A stretch of DNA of 10,551 bases. Source: Deltaproteobacteria bacterium (lineage in GTDB: Bacteria; Desulfobacterota; GWC2-55-46; DRQE01). Location of the stretch: NCBI GenBank assembly GCA_030631875.1, contig DAOVKH010000041.1, positions 1 to 10,551 of the forward strand. The letters are read 5' to 3'. Position numbers and translations under genes: made by a program. The notes beneath the pieces are model-generated. The model was not told the DNA's origin and made no database searches. It worked only from the letters and a program-made list of their open reading frames with translations. Of the stretch, positions 5,838 to 10,551 are shown piece by piece (within the stretch, counting starts at the first letter, position 1; every line of letters begins with the position of its first letter).

Positions 5838-7628
5838 ATGAATATTAAAGAAAATAATAGTGTCGGTGCTTTCAGCCTCGTCCTTCACGCACACTTGCCT
5901 TACGTTCTCGGCCACGGTACTTGGCCCCACGGCGTGGATTGGTTAAATGAAGCGGCCGTGGAGACCTATCTGCCGCTCCTAAATGTCTTTAACCGCCTTA
6001 AGGATGAGGGGATAAGTGCTAAGGTTACGATAGATATCTCGCCCGTCTTGACGGAGATGTTAGCCGCAGACGAGTTCAGGTCGGCCTTTAAGGAGTATCT
6101 CGCCCAGAAGGCCTTGGCCGCGGCTAAGGATATAGAAGAATTCACGCGCCTTGGCGAAGACCATATGGCTGAGGTCGGGCGTATGTGGAAGGGCTTCTAT
6201 GAGGGCGGCCTCAAGGACTTTACCGAGCGATACGGCGAAGATATACTCAAGGGCTTTAAAGAGCTTCAGGACGCGGGCCATATAGAGATAACGACCTGCG
6301 GGGCTACGCACGGCTACTTTCCGCTCTTATCGAAGGATTCGAGTATATTGGCACAGGTGGCTCAGGCTGTTAAGAGCTACAAGCGTCACTTCGGGCGTAC
6401 TCCGCGCGGTATGTGGCTACCGGAGTGCGCCTACAGGCCTTCTTATGATTGGAAGTCTCCGATAGATGGTGATGATACAGCTTCGTACCCAAGAAAAGGC
6501 GTTGAAGAATTCCTTAGCGAGAACGGCATCGAGTACTTCTTTGTAGACTCGCACCTCTTGAAGGGCGGCAAGGCCATAGGCGTATATGCCGACAGGTTTG
6601 AAGATCTGCAATTCCTGTGGGATAATTTTAGCAATCAGTATCAGGCAGGAAGTGAGCCCGTTGAGCCAAGAAGCCCGTATGGCGTATACTTGGCCGCCTC
6701 CACTATGGACGGTATGGATCCTTCTAACGGAAAGGCACCGGTGGCGGTATTTACCCGTGATAATGATACAGGGCTTCAGGTCTGGAGCGGCGACTGGGGG
6801 TATCCCGGAGACGCGAATTACCTGGACTTTCATAAGAAGCGATTTCCGGGCGGCCTTAGGTACTGGGCCGTTACCGACACTGAGGCCGACTTGGCAGATA
6901 AAGGCCCGTATTACCCGGAGGCCGCGCGCGGGCGTATACCCGAAAATGCCGAACACTTTAAAGACCTCGTAAAGGAAAAACTCAGAGCCGAGAATAATGG
7001 TGATAGCATGCCTCTGGTCTGTTCTCCCTATGATGCCGAGTTATTCGGTCATTGGTGGTTTGAGGGTGCTGAGTGGATATACCACGTAATAAAGGCCATG
7101 GCTACCGATACCTCTGACGATGCCATAACCTTAACTACGGCAAGCGAGTACCTTGATATGGCAAAGCCATCGGAGGTCGTAAGCCTGCCCGAAGGCTCAT
7201 GGGGCGAGGGCGGATACCACTGGGTTTGGTTAAACGACATGAACAAATGGACGTGGAAGCACATCTATGATTGTGAAGAAGAGATGGAGTCCTTAGCACT
7301 GCTCTATGGTGATAAAGCCGACGCTGAGTTGATGGAGATATTAAAGCAAACGGCAAGAGAGCTGATGCTGATGCAGGCCTCCGATTGGCAGTTCCTGATA
7401 TCGACGCGCGCGGCGGCCGATTACGCAGAGACCCGCATCGTCGGACACTACGAGGATTTTTTGCGCCTCGCAATGATTGCCAGAGGGGTCGGTAGTGGCG
7501 AGGTCTCTACTATAGGCGAGGCCGATAGAAACTTCTTAAAACTCGTAATGGAGCGCGACTCGCTCTTTACGGATATAGATATAAATTGGTTTATGCCGAC
7601 GGGCGTTAAGCTCACGGTAAGTGCATAA
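5838..7628 (+). CDS. GH57 family 1,4-alpha-glucan branching enzyme
   Basis: Cytoplasmic glycoside hydrolase of family 57 (596 residues), most like the branching enzymes that introduce alpha-1,6 branches into glycogen. The GH57 conserved regions are visible in order: HAHLPY (17-22), GATHGYFPLL, WLPECAYRP with the expected nucleophile E196, PYDAELFGHWWFEG with the expected acid/base D399, and ASDWQFLIS in the C-terminal helical part. Its length lies between those of the Thermus thermophilus and Thermococcus enzymes. There is no signal peptide. I chose the ATG at 5838 because it leaves only a short lead before the conserved HAHLPY strand. An in-frame GTG at 5796 would add 14 residues but has no ribosome site; the ATG has only a weak purine stretch (GAAGAAG) about 15 bases upstream. 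The gene ends with tandem stops (TAA TAG), 17 bases before phoH. Amylase or glucanotransferase activity is the main alternative. No other glycogen gene is in view. Confidence 0.9.
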   Translation: MNIKENNSVGAFSLVLHAHLPYVLGHGTWPHGVDWLNEAAVETYLPLLNVFNRLKDEGISAKVTIDISPVLTEMLAADEFRSAFKEYLAQKALAAAKDIEEFTRLGEDHMAEVGRMWKGFYEGGLKDFTERYGEDILKGFKELQDAGHIEITTCGATHGYFPLLSKDSSILAQVAQAVKSYKRHFGRTPRGMWLPECAYRPSYDWKSPIDGDDTASYPRKGVEEFLSENGIEYFFVDSHLLKGGKAIGVYADRFEDLQFLWDNFSNQYQAGSEPVEPRSPYGVYLAASTMDGMDPSNGKAPVAVFTRDNDTGLQVWSGDWGYPGDANYLDFHKKRFPGGLRYWAVTDTEADLADKGPYYPEAARGRIPENAEHFKDLVKEKLRAENNGDSMPLVCSPYDAELFGHWWFEGAEWIYHVIKAMATDTSDDAITLTTASEYLDMAKPSEVVSLPEGSWGEGGYHWVWLNDMNKWTWKHIYDCEEEMESLALLYGDKADAELMEILKQTARELMLMQASDWQFLISTRAAADYAETRIVGHYEDFLRLAMIARGVGSGEVSTIGEADRNFLKLVMERDSLFTDIDINWFMPTGVKLTVSA

Positions 7629-7633
7629 TAGAT

Positions 7634-7639
7634 AAGGGG
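7634..7639 (+). promoter_or_regulatory. Shine-Dalgarno deciding the TTG start of phoH
   Basis: AAGGGG lies six bases before the TTG at 7646. The next in-frame ATG, at codon 27, would remove part of the conserved N-terminal domain, so the TTG is preferred. Confidence 0.65.
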
Positions 7640-7645
7640 TATTCT

Positions 7646-8668
7646 TTGGTAGCCAGCTCAAAGACAAAAGAGATTAAAGAAGATATAAAGAAACTCGCCT
7701 TTGAAGACAATAGTGTCGCTCAGATGTTATTCGGTCAGAACGGCGAAAACCTGAAACGCTTTTCAAAGAAGCTCGGTATTGATATCAATACGCGCGGTGC
7801 CGACGTAACGCTTCGAGGCGAAGGTAAGGATGTCGCCGTAGCCGAACGCCTATTGCTGGAGTTGTACGCCATGATAGAGGGTGGTCGTAGGTTCGTCCCT
7901 GCCGACATGGACTACGCCCTGCAGGTGCTCCTTAAGGGTGGCAATGGTAATGTGCGTATAGAGGATATCTTTAAGGATACGATATACGTTTCTCATAGAA
8001 ATAAGCAGATAGCACCGAAGAGCTTGGCGCAGAAGAAGTATGTAGATTACATACGTGAAAAAGATATGGTATTTGCCATAGGTCCGGCCGGTACCGGTAA
8101 GACCTATCTGGCAATGGCCTCGGCCGTAGCGGCACTTGCAAATAAAGAGGTCGAGCGTATTATACTTACGCGTCCTGCAGTCGAAGCCGGCGAGAGCCTC
8201 GGATATCTGCCCGGAGACTTGGCGGCAAAGGTCGATCCGTATCTGCGCCCTTTATACGACGCTCTTCACGATATGATGGAATTCGAGCGTGCCCAGGAGT
8301 TAATAGAAAAAGGTGTAATAGAGGTCGCCCCTCTTGCCTTTATGAGAGGCAGGACGTTAAATAATTCTTTTGTCATATTGGACGAGGCGCAAAATACCTC
8401 GCTCGAGCAGATGAAGATGTTCCTGACACGTCTTGGCTTCGGCTCGAAGGTAGTAGTCACCGGAGATATAACACAGATAGATCTGCCACTGGCAAAGCCA
8501 TCGGGGTTAGTCGAGGTGCAAAGTATTTTGAATAATATAGATTCCATACGCTTTGTTAAGTTCACAGACGTTGACGTAGTAAGGCACCCTCTGGTGCAGG
8601 AGGTCATAAGGGCCTTTGAACGCGCACGGGTAAAGAAGAAGCCCGGCAGGATAGTGGAAGAGGTATGA
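7646..8668 (+). CDS. phoH: PhoH-like (YbeZ-type) P-loop ATPase
   Basis: Cytoplasmic nucleotide-binding protein of the PhoH/YbeZ family (340 residues, a normal length). Family members are ATPases linked to RNA metabolism and work with the ribosome-maturation endonuclease YbeY. The N-terminal 20-78 region is the small KH-like domain (LFGQNGENLKRFSKKLGI onward). The ATPase domain has Walker A GPAGTGKT (146-153) and Walker B FVILDEAQN (242-250, D246 and E247). It also has the typical stretches LTRPAVEAGESLGYLPGD and VVTGDITQIDLP, and ends at RHPLVQEVIRAF. The start is TTG with a good ribosome site. It lies 17 bases after the GH57 gene and its TGA overlaps the ATG of the next gene (ATGA), implying translational coupling. 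phoH followed by a 7TM-HD gene is a conserved bacterial pairing usually continued by ybeY. E. coli PhoH proper is phosphate-regulated; nothing here shows a Pho box. Confidence 0.96.
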   Translation: MVASSKTKEIKEDIKKLAFEDNSVAQMLFGQNGENLKRFSKKLGIDINTRGADVTLRGEGKDVAVAERLLLELYAMIEGGRRFVPADMDYALQVLLKGGNGNVRIEDIFKDTIYVSHRNKQIAPKSLAQKKYVDYIREKDMVFAIGPAGTGKTYLAMASAVAALANKEVERIILTRPAVEAGESLGYLPGDLAAKVDPYLRPLYDALHDMMEFERAQELIEKGVIEVAPLAFMRGRTLNNSFVILDEAQNTSLEQMKMFLTRLGFGSKVVVTGDITQIDLPLAKPSGLVEVQSILNNIDSIRFVKFTDVDVVRHPLVQEVIRAFERARVKKKPGRIVEEV

Positions 8669-10551
8669 GTCTAAAAAAATTCAACTTAGAGGAGTTCATG
8701 TCAGGCTCTCTGAAGGACTTTACCTTCGATCGCGCGACGATTAAGAAGCTCGTCCTTCTCGTATTGGTATGCGCGATATCTGCCGTCATATTCTTCCCGA
8801 CTTTGGCCTTCTTCAGTTTTACATATAAGGTCGGCGACGTTGCCGTCATGGATATAAAGTCTCCGGTGGAAATAACCGTATCAAAGGACGTCTCCATAAA
8901 GAAGGGTGAGGTCGTCGTACGTGAAGGAGACGTAGTTACATCCGATGCCGTAAAGAGCCTCGCCGCCATAAAGGAGGCCGTGAAGAACGGACGTCAGATA
9001 GGGCGCGTATTCGGATTATTTGTATTTATGCTCGTCGTCGTGCTTACGATGTATGTATTCGCCAGAAGCAATATAAGGAGGTTCTCCTTTGAATCGAGAG
9101 ATCTCTTATTTATGGCGGCGATATTTATAGCCGCTATGCTCATGCTTCGCTTTGCCGGTTACGTTGCCGTCGTTATGCAGGCTATATTCCCGCTAATACC
9201 GTCTACGGTATACATATATATGATACCGGTGGCGGCAGGAGCCATGCTCGTAAGGCTATTCCTTACCTCTGAGACGGCACTCGTATTCTCGGCTATCGTT
9301 GCCGTAATGGCGGGTTTCCTTATGGGGTGGAGCCTTGAGATAACGGCCTACCTCTTTATTGGAGGCGTATTCGCGGCCATGCAGGTAAGAGGGGCTACGC
9401 AAAGGTCTACGATAATAATGGCAGGGCTTTATCTGGGAGTATTGAATTGCGTTCTACTCTTGAGTATGGCAGGGATTAGGGGTGGCGCTACTCTCAGCGA
9501 GCCGTTCTTCATAGTCATAGCGGGGTTACTGAACGGTATGGTGACGGCCATAATAACGGTTGGCCTGACACCTCTCCTTGAGATGACATTCGGCTATACG
9601 ACAAACGTCCGTTTGCTGGAGCTTTCGAGGATGGATCATCCTCTGCTTAAGGAGTTGGCACTGAGGAGCCCCGGGACGTACCACCATTCTGTCATAATAG
9701 GTTCTCTCGTCGAGGCCGCCGCCGAGAGTATAAACGCCAACCCTCTCTTAGCCAGAGTAAGTGCCTATTACCATGACATAGGCAAGGTGAAGATGCCCTT
9801 TTACTTTATAGAGAATATGAGTGGTGACAATAAACACGATAAACTGACACCTTCGATGAGTGCCCTTATAATAACCAACCACGTCAAAGAGGGCATAGAG
9901 TTGGCCAACGCACACAGGCTCGGTAAAGAGATAACCGATATAATCCCACAGCACCATGGGACTTCCCTGATAAGCTTCTTCTACAATAAGGCCAAAGAAC
10001 AGGAAGACCCGGACGTTCACGAGGTAGATGAAAAGGACTTCCGTTACCCCGGCCCCAAGCCTCAGACAAAGGAAGCAGGCCTTGTGATGCTTGCCGATGC
10101 CATAGAAGCGACGAGCCGTACCCTGCCCGACACCTCGCCCGCTAAGATTCAGGGCATGACGCAGACAATAGTAAACCGCATATTCGCCGATGGTCAACTC
10201 GATGAGTGCGAATTGACATTAAAAGACCTGCACGCTATAACCAAGAGCTTCAACCGTGTGCTTAACGGTATATTCCACCAGAGGGTGCATTATCCGGACC
10301 CGGTAGGCGGAGGTAATAACGGCGACGGCGATACGAAGGAGGATGATATTGAAGGTAGAGATAAGGGAGACGGCGTTAAAGAAGATGCCCCGCCAAGAGA
10401 AGCTTCCAACCAAGCGGATGATAAAAAACGTTTGTACCCATTTCCTACAATGGAGAATGTGACAAATGAAAGGGGGGATGATGTTGTTGAAGAATTTCCA
10501 AGTGGACGTAAAAAATTCATAAGAAGTGGCGTAAAGTCTTTTTCTGGTGAA
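8665..10551 (+). CDS. pgpH: 7TM-HD (PgpH/YqfF-type) HDIG phosphohydrolase, 3' end not reached
   Basis: Membrane-bound HD phosphohydrolase, 629 codons open to the window edge. Residues 28-50 form a first membrane segment and 53-112 a short extracellular part. Seven more hydrophobic segments follow (about 115-134, 146-164, 168-197, 203-222, 225-241, 249-270, 280-303). The cytoplasmic HD domain (about 325-545) has H341, the HDIG motif at 370-373, H406 (NHVKEG), H430-H431 (QHHGT) and D478 (LADAIEATSR), the complete metal set of the family. PgpH hydrolyses cyclic di-AMP to pApA in Listeria; the substrate here is not shown. Only about 60 residues lie between the first two membrane segments, against roughly 200 or more in canonical 7TMR-HDED proteins. 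After the usual ending (FHQRVHYP) there is an 80-residue acidic, Gly-rich tail of low complexity. The ATG overlaps the phoH stop. Confidence 0.92.
   Translation, partial: MSLKKFNLEEFMSGSLKDFTFDRATIKKLVLLVLVCAISAVIFFPTLAFFSFTYKVGDVAVMDIKSPVEITVSKDVSIKKGEVVVREGDVVTSDAVKSLAAIKEAVKNGRQIGRVFGLFVFMLVVVLTMYVFARSNIRRFSFESRDLLFMAAIFIAAMLMLRFAGYVAVVMQAIFPLIPSTVYIYMIPVAAGAMLVRLFLTSETALVFSAIVAVMAGFLMGWSLEITAYLFIGGVFAAMQVRGATQRSTIIMAGLYLGVLNCVLLLSMAGIRGGATLSEPFFIVIAGLLNGMVTAIITVGLTPLLEMTFGYTTNVRLLELSRMDHPLLKELALRSPGTYHHSVIIGSLVEAAAESINANPLLARVSAYYHDIGKVKMPFYFIENMSGDNKHDKLTPSMSALIITNHVKEGIELANAHRLGKEITDIIPQHHGTSLISFFYNKAKEQEDPDVHEVDEKDFRYPGPKPQTKEAGLVMLADAIEATSRTLPDTSPAKIQGMTQTIVNRIFADGQLDECELTLKDLHAITKSFNRVLNGIFHQRVHYPDPVGGGNNGDGDTKEDDIEGRDKGDGVKEDAPPREASNQADDKKRLYPFPTMENVTNERGDDVVEEFPSGRKKFIRSGVKSFSGE

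Noticed and set aside
6417..6956. Minus-strand open frame of 179 codons
   Set aside because: Antisense to conserved GH57 sequence, including the catalytic region; no family resemblance and no ribosome site that I could see.
9748..10197. Minus-strand open frame of 149 codons
   Set aside because: Antisense to the conserved HD domain of the 7TM-HD protein; the hydrophobic look comes from the reverse complement of its codons.
1..10551. CRISPR arrays, tRNA or rRNA genes, transposases, prophage or toxin-antitoxin genes
   Set aside because: I looked for regular repeats, cloverleaf-like sequence and the usual protein motifs and saw none; the genes and short gaps account for the whole window.

Overview
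The window is a densely coding piece of a bacterial chromosome: seven protein genes, no gap longer than about 200 bases, and no rRNA, tRNA, CRISPR, insertion sequence or phage gene that I can see. LigA, PhoH, the HDIG protein and a GH57 enzyme are all bacterial types. The periplasmic AMIN/heme protein with a signal peptide suggests a Gram-negative (diderm) cell. GC content is moderate, and isoleucine is written overwhelmingly as ATA, with frequent AGG and TTA. This recalls Nitrospirota and Desulfobacterota-like lineages, but the sequence does not fix the phylum and I hold that placement loosely.

Layout, left to right. (1) 23-1609 (+) is a signalling protein with an N-terminal LuxR-type helix-turn-helix, a Rossmann-like GxGxxG domain, a GAF domain and a C-terminal GGDEF (GGEEF) diguanylate cyclase. 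(2) 1606-3666 (-) is NAD-dependent DNA ligase, ligA, whose stop codon overlaps that of gene 1. (3) A 93-base divergent intergenic region follows. (4) 3760-4536 (+) is a ZIP-family metal transporter. (5) 4543-5646 (-) is a secreted protein combining an AMIN domain with a DUF3365/Tll0287-like c-type heme domain. (6) A divergent promoter region at 5647-5837 has a near-consensus promoter for gene 5. (7) 5838-7628 (+) is a GH57 1,4-alpha-glucan branching enzyme. (8) 7646-8668 (+) is a PhoH-like ATPase. (9) 8665 to the window end (+) is a 7TM-HD (PgpH/YqfF-type) phosphohydrolase whose stop codon was not reached.

How they fit together: genes 7-9 are probably co-transcribed (17-base gap, then an ATGA overlap). 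phoH followed by a 7TM-HD gene is the conserved arrangement that usually continues into ybeY. Two genes concern cyclic dinucleotides: a diguanylate cyclase at the left end and an HD phosphodiesterase at the right. Nothing shows that they act on the same messenger. Both convergent gene pairs (1/2 and 4/5) are packed end to end, with small inverted repeats spanning the stop codons.

The least conventional items are the HTH-Rossmann-GAF-GGDEF protein, the AMIN domain that appears to be inserted inside a heme-sensor domain, the strongly shortened extracellular domain of the 7TM-HD protein, and the odd 3' end of the window where ybeY might begin.
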